Source: UBA935 sp031556725 (GTDB taxonomy: Bacteria; Bacillota; Clostridia; Lachnospirales; Lachnospiraceae). From it: DNA of 64,000 nt. A program made the position numbers and the translations under genes. The stretch's first letter is position 1. The number at the start of each line of letters is the position of its first letter. Positions 1 to 8,930 of the stretch are shown here, one piece after another. The DNA is taken from positions 124,001 to 188,000 of the forward strand of contig JAVBSL010000004.1 in the NCBI GenBank assembly GCA_031556725.1, written 5' to 3'. The notes beneath the pieces are model-generated. The model was not told where the DNA came from and did no database searches. It saw only the letters and a program-made list of their open reading frames with translations.

Positions 1-1356
1 ATCGAAAAATGTGAACAGCGAATCAAAGATATGGAATTTATCCTTGCGCCGCTGATGACGGATGATGAAATTGACATTAAATATCGTCTGGATACCATCG
101 TTAAAATCCGGCAGATTCAAAATGCCATAGAAGTGTGTAAAAAGAACATAAGAACTCTGGAGAAGGATGCTACCTACATCCAAAAAAAGCTGCAGTTGGA
201 AACTCTTGAAGAACTGCGCAGTGAGTTGGAGGATCGGATCGGTAAAAGTAATATTAAATCCGGCCGGATTGAAAATAACATCGAAGTGGAAAAAGGAAAA
301 AGGCTGAATTATCTGGGATACCAGACCGAATGTCAGGCAATCGTTTCGGTAGCGGCAGAGCAGGCCGGCAATGAATTCTCAGCTTGGAAAAATGAGTATG
401 AGAAGCAGCTTTTAAAAAAAGAGCCGGAGAAGTTCAGGGAAAATTTCGGGAGACAAAAAAAGGCCAATGAAACCATAAAGAGCAAAGCTTTGGATCAGAT
501 GATTGATGTGATGATCAAATACAAAACCGAGCATGACTTCGGTGCCGCTCCCAGTATGGCAGGATATCCGGAATTTGCCGCTGTCTACGAGCGATTAAGA
601 ACATCGGAATTACTGGCCTATGAAGAAAAGGTACAAATGGCAAAAACCGCCGCCGAAGAGGAGTTCCGGGAGCAGTTCCTGGCCAAGCTGCAGGAAAATA
701 TGAAGCAGGCTCAGGGGGAATTCAAGGAGTTAAATAAAGCGCTGAAGGATATCCGGTTCAGCAGTGAAAAGTATGAGTTTTTGTTTATGCCCAGTAAAAA
801 ACACCGTAATTATTACGAAATGATCATGGATGATTTTAATGCGGTGCAGGGAACCTCGATTTTCAGCGGTCTTTTTCACGAAACCCATAAAGAAGTAATT
901 GATGAGTTGTTTGAAAAACTGGCATTGGATCAGGAGAATGGGGAAAAAGCGCTGGAGGAATTTACCGATTACCGGACCTATATGGATTATGATATTAAGA
1001 TTGTCCACAGTGACGATACCTACTCTTATTACTCAAAGGTCTGTGAGGAAAAGAGCGGCGGCGAGACTCAGACTCCCTTTTATGTGACCGTGGCAGCATC
1101 TTTTGTCCAGCTGTATAGCAATAATATCGGTGGGGAGGCAATCGGACTGGTGATGTTTGATGAAGCCTTTAATAATATGGACGATGAAAGGATTGGCGGT
1201 GTGCTGGAGTTTTTAGGCCGTTTACCGTTACAAATCCTGATTGCGGCACCACCGGATAAGATTCAGTACATCGGTCCGGCAGTAGAGGAAACCCTTTTGG
1301 TTATGACTGACGAAAAGACGAACTATGTAGAGGAGTATTACCATGCTACAGTATGA
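1..1356 (+). CDS. jetC: Wadjet SMC-like ATPase JetC, C-terminal part (5' end outside window)
   Basis: The frame is open from base 1, so the N-terminus and Walker A lie upstream of the window. What is present is a long charged coiled-coil region followed by the C-terminal half of an SMC/MukB-like ATPase head. The ABC signature is the motif KSGGETQTPF, and the Walker B is VMFDEAFNNMDDERI. This pairing, with the long coil and the JetD gene directly behind, is typical of JetC (MksB/EptC-like), the SMC ATPase of Wadjet systems, which extrude loops on circular plasmids and trigger their cleavage. It overlaps jetD by 14 bases, so the two are probably co-translated. JetA and JetB should lie upstream. 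An unrelated SMC/Rad50 protein is unlikely given the neighbour. Confidence 0.88.
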   Translation: MEKCEQRIKDMEFILAPLMTDDEIDIKYRLDTIVKIRQIQNAIEVCKKNIRTLEKDATYIQKKLQLETLEELRSELEDRIGKSNIKSGRIENNIEVEKGKRLNYLGYQTECQAIVSVAAEQAGNEFSAWKNEYEKQLLKKEPEKFRENFGRQKKANETIKSKALDQMIDVMIKYKTEHDFGAAPSMAGYPEFAAVYERLRTSELLAYEEKVQMAKTAAEEEFREQFLAKLQENMKQAQGEFKELNKALKDIRFSSEKYEFLFMPSKKHRNYYEMIMDDFNAVQGTSIFSGLFHETHKEVIDELFEKLALDQENGEKALEEFTDYRTYMDYDIKIVHSDDTYSYYSKVCEEKSGGETQTPFYVTVAASFVQLYSNNIGGEAIGLVMFDEAFNNMDDERIGGVLEFLGRLPLQILIAAPPDKIQYIGPAVEETLLVMTDEKTNYVEEYYHATV

Positions 1357-2548
1357 GAAAAGGATACTGAACGGATTACTGGATTCTTATGAAAACAGCC
1401 GGCTTTTTACCGGGGAAAACAAAATAAATATTCGGATAGCCTATCCTTTTACACCCAAAACCATGCCGGAGTATTTTGATGAAAGCTCGGTGGAATATGA
1501 AAAAATCCATGAAATTTTGGCAGGATTGCAGAAAAAGGGGTATATCGAAGTTGTCTGGCGGCAGGGAACCCAGATAGTCAGGAAGGTACTGTTAGTGGAG
1601 CAATCCCTTTTGGAGATATATGCTCATTTAAAGCGAGGGCCTAAAAGAGATAGTATCGTACAGACCCTGAGACTTCTGGAGGAACTTAGAAACGTTTGCC
1701 GGACGCCTGTCTGCGAGAATTTTTTGAAGTATCTCACTGACAGATTAGAGGCCGGTGAGAGTGTTAATGAGTATATTGATGTGAGCGATGGGAAAAGAAC
1801 GGAGCAGTTGATTCGGGCATTGTCATTGGTGGAGAGCAATCAGGAAACTTTTTATATCAGGGAATTTTCAATCAGACATTTCGGAGATTCCAAGGTGTTT
1901 GAGGAAATGATGAGCTGGGTTGCCAAAGTGATGAGAAGGTTTGGCGCGGCTTATGAGTCCATGGATGTTTATGCTATTTTAGCAGAGCATTTTATATACA
2001 ATACTCCCAATTATGTGTATTTGAAGGGGAGTCTGGGAGTACTTGAGATGGGGGAAGCCGGTATTCCACTGAAAACGTTAAAGCAGGGGATTGGGATTTC
2101 CGGTGAGGATATTGAAAAGATAAGATTAAAAGAGACGGAAGGGATCAAGAAGGTTATTACCATAGAAAACTTGACGACTTTCTTTCGCTGGTGGTCGGCA
2201 GATAGTATTTTGGTATATCTGGGCGGCTATCATAATTCGGTCAGGCGGAGACTGTTGCAGATTATCTATCAGGCGGTTCCGGAGGCGCAGTATTTGCACT
2301 TTGGGGATATTGATGCGGGGGGATTTGAGATTTATGAGGATTTGTGCCGGAAAACGGGGATTTCATTTCAAACGTATCGGATGGATTTAAAGACTTTGGT
2401 GGAGTATAGGGGGTATGCGAGGAAGTTGACGGATAATGACAGGAAGCGGATCGCGAAGCTGAAGGAGAGGGATAATGGGTATAGGGAGGTGCTGGAGTAT
2501 ATGCTTGAGGAGGGTGTTAAGCTGGAGCAGGAATGTGTTGGGGAATAG
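1343..2548 (+). CDS. jetD: Wadjet Toprim-like nuclease subunit JetD
   Basis: A 401-residue protein of the DUF3322/DUF2220 type. The N-terminal part is helical and winged-helix-like. The C-terminal part has the Toprim-like catalytic signature: Glu275 in the stretch IENLTTFF, YLGGYHN at about 292-298, and the acidic motif FGDIDAGGF with Asp322 and Asp324. In characterised Wadjet systems JetD is the nuclease that cuts plasmid DNA after loop extrusion by JetABC. The start codon lies inside the end of jetC (14-base overlap). All expected catalytic acids are present, so the subunit looks intact. The last 200 bases are unusually G-rich at wobble positions but the frame is clean. The family assignment is strong; activity is inferred. 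Confidence 0.9.
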   Translation: MLQYEKRILNGLLDSYENSRLFTGENKINIRIAYPFTPKTMPEYFDESSVEYEKIHEILAGLQKKGYIEVVWRQGTQIVRKVLLVEQSLLEIYAHLKRGPKRDSIVQTLRLLEELRNVCRTPVCENFLKYLTDRLEAGESVNEYIDVSDGKRTEQLIRALSLVESNQETFYIREFSIRHFGDSKVFEEMMSWVAKVMRRFGAAYESMDVYAILAEHFIYNTPNYVYLKGSLGVLEMGEAGIPLKTLKQGIGISGEDIEKIRLKETEGIKKVITIENLTTFFRWWSADSILVYLGGYHNSVRRRLLQIIYQAVPEAQYLHFGDIDAGGFEIYEDLCRKTGISFQTYRMDLKTLVEYRGYARKLTDNDRKRIAKLKERDNGYREVLEYMLEEGVKLEQECVGE

Positions 2549-2560
2549 TGGGGATATTAG

Positions 2561-2902
2561 ATGGGAGAAAAAGATGTACCTATAAAAAAGTGTGCGGATA
2601 ATGTTCTGATTGGCAAAATGAGGGAGGCAATAATAGTGGAATCAATTAATATGATACTATCAGGAGTGTTTAGAACAGATGGGCGTAATTTTGTGCGCAT
2701 CTCCTTTATACGTGGCAGTGATTTTGCTGAAGGCATTGTCCCGGATGGTATTATTGAAAAATCAGAAGGCTTTACAGAAGAAGAAGTAAAAGAACTGCGG
2801 GAATACATGATTGGTAATCAGCGAGAAATCATTGATCAGGCAAGGCAAATCAATCCCATTAGAAATTGGTTGGGGAAGTCAGAAACAGAGGAGAAACAGT
2901 AG
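2561..2902 (+). CDS. small protein of unknown function downstream of jetD
   Basis: A 113-residue ORF starting 12 bases after jetD, with only a weak GGGGAT-like ribosome binding site. I do not recognise a family. The product is soluble, mixed alpha/beta in appearance, with an acidic helical segment (EGFTEEEVKELREYM, about residues 70-84) and no signal peptide or membrane helix. It ends 4 bases before the amidase start. Same-strand packing and a plausible sequence argue for a real gene. It may be a passenger between the defence genes and the amidase. A link to Wadjet is possible, but no known Jet subunit resembles it. Confidence 0.55.
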   Translation: MGEKDVPIKKCADNVLIGKMREAIIVESINMILSGVFRTDGRNFVRISFIRGSDFAEGIVPDGIIEKSEGFTEEEVKELREYMIGNQREIIDQARQINPIRNWLGKSETEEKQ

Positions 2903-2906
2903 TATT

Positions 2907-3635
2907 ATGAGAAAAAACAATTTATTGAAAATAGTAATAACCCTTCTGATACCAATTCTCTTATGTGGATATCAGAAGTATAATACCGAGGCAAAAGAAC
3001 CCACTGCTAAAAAACTAATCGTAATCGATGCCGGCCATCAGGAAAAGGGTAACTCTGAAACCGAACCCATCGGTCCCGGTGCCACCCAGATGAAAGCCAA
3101 GGTTGCTTCCGGAACAAGCGGTAAATATAGCGGAAAAAAAGAATATCAGCTCAACCTGGAAGCGGCCCTGAAACTTCAAACCGAACTGGAATCTCGTGGC
3201 TATGAAGTTCTGATGATTAGAACCACTAATGATGTTAACATCAGCAATGCTGAACGGGCGGAAATTGCCAATGAAAACAAAGCAGATGCCTTTATCAGAA
3301 TCCATGCCAATGGTTCGGAATCGGCTTCCGTATCAGGAATTATGACCATCTGCCCCACTGAAAAGAATCCCTACTGCAGCTACATATATGAAGAAAGCAT
3401 ATTACTTTCGACAGTGGTATTGGATCATATGCTTGCCACAACGAAAGCGAAAAAGGGCATGGTATGGGAAACCGATACTATGAGTGGGATTAATTGGTGC
3501 AAAGTACCGGTTACCATTGTGGAAATGGGTTATATGACCAATCGGGACGAAGACTTGAAAATGGCAACTGAGGAATACCAATTGATGATAGTAAAAGGGA
3601 TTGCAGATGGGATTGATGACTATATGGATAGGTGA
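2907..3635 (+). CDS. N-acetylmuramoyl-L-alanine amidase (Amidase_3), exported
   Basis: A 242-residue zinc amidase that cleaves the bond between muramic acid and the stem peptide in peptidoglycan. I chose the ATG at 2907 because it follows a GAGGAG site and begins an N-terminal export segment (about residues 5-20), ending in a Cys that might be lipidated although the lipobox is poor. The Amidase_3 residues are all visible: His44 in IDAGHQ, Glu79 in GKKEYQLNL, His133 in RIHANGS and the catalytic Glu206 in IVEMGYMTN. The fold follows CwlD/AmiC-type enzymes without an added cell-wall-binding domain. The substrate or sporulation role cannot be read from context. Confidence 0.88.
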   Translation: MRKNNLLKIVITLLIPILLCGYQKYNTEAKEPTAKKLIVIDAGHQEKGNSETEPIGPGATQMKAKVASGTSGKYSGKKEYQLNLEAALKLQTELESRGYEVLMIRTTNDVNISNAERAEIANENKADAFIRIHANGSESASVSGIMTICPTEKNPYCSYIYEESILLSTVVLDHMLATTKAKKGMVWETDTMSGINWCKVPVTIVEMGYMTNRDEDLKMATEEYQLMIVKGIADGIDDYMDR

Positions 3636-3711
3636 ATGATGCTAGAAGGAAAATATATTGAAATTTGATAATAAAAATGCTGAAAATGGAAATGATAAGG
3701 CATGTTTAATA

Positions 3712-3740
3712 TTGAATTATATTATTAAATTTGTTATGAT
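3712..3740 (+). promoter_or_regulatory. sigma-A-like promoter of the AT-rich HD cassette
   Basis: TTGAAT (3712-3717) and TATGAT (3735-3740) are separated by 17 bases, and the first gene of the cassette starts 53 bases downstream. This gives the cassette its own transcription start, independent of the amidase. The region is AT-rich, so chance matches are likelier than usual. Confidence 0.55.
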
Positions 3741-3793
3741 ATTAATATGGTCTAGAGAAAATTGTATAAAATGCTAATTTTAAGGGGGATGCT

Positions 3794-4201
3794 GTGGAAA
3801 ATCAAAAACAAATTTCATATTTGGCGCGTTTTTATGAACCGAAGGTCACTGCTTATGAGTTTTTAAAATGTTTTTTTGCATTTTTGAAAGCAGGAAGTGT
3901 TGATGAAGTTAAAAGAGATCTTATTTCATTTTTACATGAACAAAAACAAAATGAAAAATATAAAGATGTTTTAGATGAAATTAATTTTAGAAGTAATGGT
4001 ATATGTTTTTACTCAGATGATGTGGAGGATGCCTTGTTTAATTTGCAAAACGGAGGGTTATTAGGTAAAATGAATCCTTCATTTGGTATTATTATTGTAA
4101 AATATAATAATGAAGAGGTCCGAGAAATTATAGACTCTATGCCAAAAGAATATAGTGATTTAATTGAAAGTATTGCAGAAAATTATATTAACCAAAATTA
4201 A
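3794..4201 (+). CDS. 135-residue protein of unknown function, first gene of AT-rich cassette
   Basis: It starts with GTG at 3794 behind the ribosome binding site AAGGGGGAT. The product is soluble, with no membrane segment, an N-terminal helical region (about 20-60) and a hydrophobic strand FGIIIVKY at about residue 98. I do not recognise the family. It ends 10 bases before the HD phosphohydrolase and the ribosome binding site of that gene directly follows its stop, so the two are one transcription unit. By position it may be a regulator, adaptor or antitoxin-like partner, which is only inference. Codon use is strongly A/T at third positions, unlike the flanking genes. Confidence 0.75.
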   Translation: MENQKQISYLARFYEPKVTAYEFLKCFFAFLKAGSVDEVKRDLISFLHEQKQNEKYKDVLDEINFRSNGICFYSDDVEDALFNLQNGGLLGKMNPSFGIIIVKYNNEEVREIIDSMPKEYSDLIESIAENYINQN

Positions 4202-4211
4202 GGGGAAAATC

Positions 4212-5918
4212 ATGATCGAATATCCATACAAAGGAAAAAGTGATAGTCAGGAAAATAAGTTGTATAAGGAATTTGACGAAAGAGTAAACAAGTTTGTAGA
4301 ATTATATTTGAAAGAGTATACCCCCAACGGATATGATGTAACGAAAGTTATTCATGACCCGGTTTGGGGGACTACTTTATTTTACCAATGGGAATTGCAA
4401 ATATTAGATTCACCATTAATACAGCGATTGAGAAATGTTAGTCAATTAGGGCTGACAATGCTGACATATCCGTCAGCACATCACTCTAGATTTGAACATA
4501 CTTTAGGGGTGACTTCGGTTGTTACTAAGATGGTAAATCATATAAATCAAAAGGCAGAAAATCCTGTGATTTCTTCAAAGGATTTTTACATATTAAGATT
4601 AGCAGCATTATTACATGATGTTGGACATTGTTTTTGCTCACATCTATCGGAAACAATATATGGAAAACTAAATGAATTTGTTAATCTTAAAAAAAGCTTT
4701 TCTATTTTTAGTGCTGCTAAGGAGCATGAAATTTTTGCATATATAATTATTAATACAAAGGCGTTTAAAGAGTTTATTAGAGAAAAAGTAGATTTATGGG
4801 ATAAGAAAAATATTGACAATTTATTTGTAAATATAGGGCATATGATTGTAGGAGCGACTTTGCCTTATGCTAAGGAAAATAATATTTACGTGAGAAAATA
4901 CTATTTGACACAAATAATTAATGGTCAATATGATGCAGATAAATTAGATTATTTACGTCGTGATAGTTATACGGCGGGTTTGGCATTAACATATGACATT
5001 GATAGATTTTTATATAAAATTAAAATTGCTAATAAAGATGAGAATATTGATGGTGAAAGAGTACAGGGCCAGCATTTGGTGATCCCTATCACGGGTGTTT
5101 CTGCGGTTGAAGAAATGGCATTTAGTCAATTGATGCTTGCTAGTTATATTTATCAACATCAGAAGGTATTGGCGACGGATGCACTTATTCATGATGTGGT
5201 TGAAAGCTTGACCATGAATGGAAAATTAGATCATCCTTGTGATTTCTTATACTTTTGCGATAATGACATATTTGGAATATATAATGAAAATCCAGATAAA
5301 GATTTTAAAGCTAAAATTGCAGAACAAAGTTTTAACGCAGAATCAAGTAAAAACATCGAGGATATAGTTAGGAAAATTAATAATCGTGATTTACCGAAAC
5401 GTGCTTTTGCTGTGAATTGCACAACCGTAGTTAAAGACCCGGAACAAAAACAATATAAAGTTTCAGATATTGCAGATAGGTTGAAAAAGATTAATGAATT
5501 AAGAAAAAATATTTGTGAAGAATCAAAAAAAATATCTAATTTTATTCCAAAAAATATGGGAGGAAGGAAAAAAATAGATTTGTATGATATACACATTTCG
5601 ATTCCAAAGACAAGTATAGCAAAAGATTTATCAAACGCATTGGTAATGACGAATAGTGGAGAGTTTGTTAATTTATCTGAGATTGTGCGATTATCGGATT
5701 GGGCAGATGCTTTTGCTTGGCACAAATGGAATGCATATGTATTTTCGAAAGCAGAATGCCTAACTATCGTTAGTGTTGCATCGAGAATAGTATTTGAAAG
5801 AAATGGGATAAAATTTGATGAGAAAACGGTATATTCAAGTATTAGAGAAAACGAAACAATTATAAAAATACAGCAATATCTTAAGGAGAACGATTATTTT
5901 AATAAAACAAATATTTGA
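4212..5918 (+). CDS. SAMHD1-like HD-domain phosphohydrolase (probable dNTP triphosphohydrolase)
   Basis: A 568-residue protein starting at ATG 4212 behind AAGGGGAAAATC. Residues 65-100 closely follow the start of the SAMHD1/dGTPase HD domain: SPLIQRLRNVSQLG, then HHSRFEHTLGV with His96 as the first HD ligand. The metal motif is ALLHDVGHCFCSH (His135, Asp136, His139, His144). The later element DADKLDYLRRD (from Asp243) matches the SAMHD1 metal Asp and substrate-contact Lys/Tyr/Asp. The family hydrolyses nucleotides, typically dNTPs to deoxynucleosides and triphosphate; bacterial relatives can defend against phage by lowering dNTP pools. The C-terminal 250 residues are not recognised. It sits in an AT-rich operon near Wadjet. 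A different phosphorylated substrate is possible. Confidence 0.85.
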   Translation: MIEYPYKGKSDSQENKLYKEFDERVNKFVELYLKEYTPNGYDVTKVIHDPVWGTTLFYQWELQILDSPLIQRLRNVSQLGLTMLTYPSAHHSRFEHTLGVTSVVTKMVNHINQKAENPVISSKDFYILRLAALLHDVGHCFCSHLSETIYGKLNEFVNLKKSFSIFSAAKEHEIFAYIIINTKAFKEFIREKVDLWDKKNIDNLFVNIGHMIVGATLPYAKENNIYVRKYYLTQIINGQYDADKLDYLRRDSYTAGLALTYDIDRFLYKIKIANKDENIDGERVQGQHLVIPITGVSAVEEMAFSQLMLASYIYQHQKVLATDALIHDVVESLTMNGKLDHPCDFLYFCDNDIFGIYNENPDKDFKAKIAEQSFNAESSKNIEDIVRKINNRDLPKRAFAVNCTTVVKDPEQKQYKVSDIADRLKKINELRKNICEESKKISNFIPKNMGGRKKIDLYDIHISIPKTSIAKDLSNALVMTNSGEFVNLSEIVRLSDWADAFAWHKWNAYVFSKAECLTIVSVASRIVFERNGIKFDEKTVYSSIRENETIIKIQQYLKENDYFNKTNI

Positions 5919-5958
5919 AATGTCAAAATAAAATAACAAGAAAAGGGGCATATTACAA

Positions 5959-6540
5959 ATGAAAAGAAATAAAATATCAAATATAACCAGAAAAGAATTA
6001 ATTAAATGTCCAGAAAAATATCTTCGTATTCCTATTAATGATCAATATGATAATGAAATGTTTAGTATTATATTAAAGTATATAGACAAAAATAGTCAAT
6101 ATATAGGAAGAGAACATGAATTTGGAAATGCTTTTGTAAGAATTAAAGCGCGTACTAATGAACTTTTGGGTATAACTGTTGGTACTCCGCTGTATGCACG
6201 TACTTCGAAAAGAGAAATTAGATCAATTTTAGAAAACTTTTATAAAGGAAAAATTAGAAATAGGGAATTATTTTTTACATATAAAATATCATATATTTTT
6301 CGAGCGATAATTGATATTATAAACGAGATATCAGAAGAAAATCCTTTACCAAAAGAACTATCAAGTAAAGATAGTACATATGCTATTTTCTATGAACGAC
6401 ATATTAGTGAATATAATGCAGTATATAAAGAATTAACAGAAAAAGCAAAAGGAAATAAAGGTTATGAATTTAAGTTAGAATTAAATAATGATTTTAACGC
6501 AGAAAATAATATTTTTAAAACAAAAATTGTTAGGAGGTAA
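5959..6540 (+). CDS. 193-residue protein of unknown function in AT-rich cassette
   Basis: It begins 40 bases after the HD gene with a GGGG-containing ribosome binding site. The product is basic and Lys/Asn/Ile-rich, has no signal peptide or membrane helix, and matches no family I know. Visible elements are a hydrophilic N-terminus, a helical middle and a charged C-terminus. It is followed within a few bases by the membrane-protein gene, whose ribosome binding site (TTAGGAGGTAA) overlaps its stop codon, so the two are translated together. Very high A/T codon use matches the other three cassette genes and contrasts with both sides, suggesting they were acquired as a block. Confidence 0.75.
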   Translation: MKRNKISNITRKELIKCPEKYLRIPINDQYDNEMFSIILKYIDKNSQYIGREHEFGNAFVRIKARTNELLGITVGTPLYARTSKREIRSILENFYKGKIRNRELFFTYKISYIFRAIIDIINEISEENPLPKELSSKDSTYAIFYERHISEYNAVYKELTEKAKGNKGYEFKLELNNDFNAENNIFKTKIVRR

Positions 6541-6544
6541 GTCG

Positions 6545-7285
6545 ATGTTTTCGTTCAAAAATACTGAACTTTTTCGATATTTTGTTTCCCTTAATTTAAC
6601 AAAAAATATTGATAAATTAGTTAAGCAAAGCGATTCTACTTCTTCTATGCTTATAGGAAGCATTTTCTCGGGATCTTTTTCTGTGCTAGCCACATATATA
6701 AGTACAAAGGTATTTCCAATTTCTATATGCAACGTATTAAAATATTGTTTAGTTTTTACGTCTTCTTTTATATTGGTTTACTTTATCGTTAAGTTTATTA
6801 TTAGAAAAGTAACAGAAATTTATATTAGAATAAAACCAGAAGGCGTATCTTACTCTACAGATGAGACAAGAGACATAATAAATGACTTCGATCACATTGC
6901 ATTAGATAATATATTAATAGCAAATGAATTTATTCGAAAATTTCCATTTGTGCGAACAAAGGATTATAAAGTGTCAACTTTTTACTATTACGAAGTTATT
7001 TATTATTTAAAAGTTTCAATTGGTAAAACGGAAAGAATATTTGTAAATTCGGTTAAATGTTTGAATTCACCAAATAAAACAAATAATATTGATTTATTTC
7101 GGTTACAAAATGCATTAGATATGATGGTTGAAATTCTGTCTTTTATTGAAGATACTTCAAATAGGAGTTTGCTTATAATAGATTCTGATTTAATTGCATC
7201 GCTAGATCATCAGATTAGTCAGCTCAAGGAATCTATGAGTATTCTTTTAATAAAATATGAAAAGTATAAGCTGGAAAACTATTAA
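6545..7285 (+). CDS. two-helix membrane protein of unknown function, last gene of AT-rich cassette
   Basis: The ATG at 6545 is chosen because a perfect AGGAGG site ends 6 bases upstream; a longer frame from 6488 would overlap the preceding gene. The 246-residue product has two adjacent transmembrane segments, about residues 33-57 and 62-86, then a cytoplasmic-type soluble domain of about 160 residues ending in a helical, charged tail. I recognise no family. A small double-helix anchor with a soluble domain is a common shape for membrane effectors in abortive-infection systems, but that is analogy only. The stop lies 29 bases from the convergent YesN-like regulator. Confidence 0.75.
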   Translation: MFSFKNTELFRYFVSLNLTKNIDKLVKQSDSTSSMLIGSIFSGSFSVLATYISTKVFPISICNVLKYCLVFTSSFILVYFIVKFIIRKVTEIYIRIKPEGVSYSTDETRDIINDFDHIALDNILIANEFIRKFPFVRTKDYKVSTFYYYEVIYYLKVSIGKTERIFVNSVKCLNSPNKTNNIDLFRLQNALDMMVEILSFIEDTSNRSLLIIDSDLIASLDHQISQLKESMSILLIKYEKYKLENY

Positions 7286-7313
7286 TCAGGAAAGCAATTT
7301 TTTGATGCCTATT

Positions 7314-8930
7314 TCACCCCTCCCCTCTAAAATACTCCGAAGGTGAACATCCCTCCACCTTTTTAAACACTTTACTAAAATAAAACGGACTTTCAAAGCC
7401 AAGCATGTCTGCCAGTTCATACACTTTGTAATGACCTTCGGCCAGCAGTCGTTTGGCTTCTTTTATTTTCTCCGTATTTACATATTCATTAAATCCAAAA
7501 TCACTATACTTCTTAAAAAGCTGGCTCAGATAATTAGGACTGATGCCAAATACCGCCGCCACCTCGTTCAACGTCAACCGATCACAAAGATGTTCCTGAA
7601 TATGGTGTTTAACTCCGGTAACAATATGATTCTTGTAATCCTTCTTCCGATCCAAAAAAACAACACAAAGGCTATCCCTGAAGAATAGCAGCCAGTCCAT
7701 AATCTGTTCCATAGTCGTCTGCCGGTAAATAGAACGGTAATTTTCCGGATAATCACTGAAAATCGCGGATATCACCATCTCCCCACCGGGCAGCAGGGAC
7801 AGGGAAAGGTACAGAATATTACAGACGGCATCCATCGCCTGCAGCAGATGATTGGGGTGGGCATAAAACAAATCAGTAATCTTATCAATGGTCCGATACA
7901 AAATATCAGCGTCAAATTCCTCAAAGGCTTTGGTCAGATCCTCTTTGAACAGTGCCATGTGGAAGGAAGAGTGAGACAGGTCGGACTGCAGGCAGTCATT
8001 AAAAAAGCAAATCGGGTTTTCCTCACAGGCATAGGTGAAAGCCTGACGGGCATACTGGTAAGACTCATAAATGTAAAAGGGGGAATTTACCGGAGTACCG
8101 AGACCGATGTAAAAATCCACATTATAATAATTATGAATGGTCCGGCAGACATTTTGTAAAATACCAAGGAGTTCTTTCTCATACTCATCGGAAGGTGTTT
8201 CGTTATAACAGAAAACAATAGCAAAATGCTTCACATCCAAAGCCAGACTATAGCAGGGCAAATACTTGCCGGTAATTTCTTTCAGCATCTGCATGGTGGA
8301 ACCGAAAAGGCTCACCTGCTTTTCAATGGACATGGCATCGGCAGTGTCACTGATAATTTCGCCGTGGCAGCAGATATAAGCAGAATATTCAAAGTTCAGA
8401 TGCAGGTCCTTGGACTGCAGTGTAAACTGTTCCTTGTCTTCAAACAAGTTATTAAGCAGCCGGATAAAAAACTTATCATTATATAAATGAATATTAGAAA
8501 AAGGACTGCTGTCTGAGCGGCTATCCTTATTCATATAAGCCTGGCGTTTGGCCCGCATTTGCAGAACTTTTTTAATGGCGGCAGAGAGCGACTCCGGGGT
8601 CAGTTCAATTTTTACCAGATAATCGGCCACATGGTAGGTAAGAGCCTCCTTAACCATCTGAAAATCCTCATAGCTGGTCAGGATAATAAAGGAAGGGTGG
8701 TCGCTGCCATACCGGTCATAACAGATCCGGGTAAGTTCCAGGCCGGACATAATAGGCATTTTGATATCAGTGATAACAATGTCCGGAACCGACTGCTCGA
8801 TCATTTGTAAGGCAATCTGGCCATTTACAGCCGTCCCGCAGATTTCGATGCCCAGTTCATTCCAGTTCAGCATGGAAGAAATGCCGGCCTGTACCAGCGG
8901 TTCATCATCAACAATTAATAATTTATACAT
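7314..8930 (-). CDS. YesN-like AraC-family response regulator
   Basis: A 538-residue regulator with an N-terminal receiver domain (acidic pair Asp9/Asp10, phospho-acceptor Asp55 in VITDIKMP), a central region of about 300 residues, and a C-terminal AraC double helix-turn-helix (about 435-535) ending in the usual FYFSKVFKKVEG motif. The strong AAAGGAGG site fixes the start. It overlaps the sensor kinase by 8 bases on the same strand. In Firmicutes such YesM/YesN pairs control nearby carbohydrate transporters, and here the divergently transcribed ABC importer and glycan enzymes are the likely target. Confidence 0.92.
   Translation of the reverse strand: MYKLLIVDDEPLVQAGISSMLNWNELGIEICGTAVNGQIALQMIEQSVPDIVITDIKMPIMSGLELTRICYDRYGSDHPSFIILTSYEDFQMVKEALTYHVADYLVKIELTPESLSAAIKKVLQMRAKRQAYMNKDSRSDSSPFSNIHLYNDKFFIRLLNNLFEDKEQFTLQSKDLHLNFEYSAYICCHGEIISDTADAMSIEKQVSLFGSTMQMLKEITGKYLPCYSLALDVKHFAIVFCYNETPSDEYEKELLGILQNVCRTIHNYYNVDFYIGLGTPVNSPFYIYESYQYARQAFTYACEENPICFFNDCLQSDLSHSSFHMALFKEDLTKAFEEFDADILYRTIDKITDLFYAHPNHLLQAMDAVCNILYLSLSLLPGGEMVISAIFSDYPENYRSIYRQTTMEQIMDWLLFFRDSLCVVFLDRKKDYKNHIVTGVKHHIQEHLCDRLTLNEVAAVFGISPNYLSQLFKKYSDFGFNEYVNTEKIKEAKRLLAEGHYKVYELADMLGFESPFYFSKVFKKVEGCSPSEYFRGEG

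Noticed and set aside
2811..2906. Upstream extension of the amidase
   Set aside because: It would overlap the preceding gene by 92 bases; the ATG at 2907 has a ribosome binding site and begins the export signal.
4586..5725. Antisense frames opposite the HD phosphohydrolase (4586-4819, 5010-5192, 5231-5725)
   Set aside because: They are low-complexity Phe/Ser/Ile products of AT-rich sequence, without ribosome binding sites or motifs.
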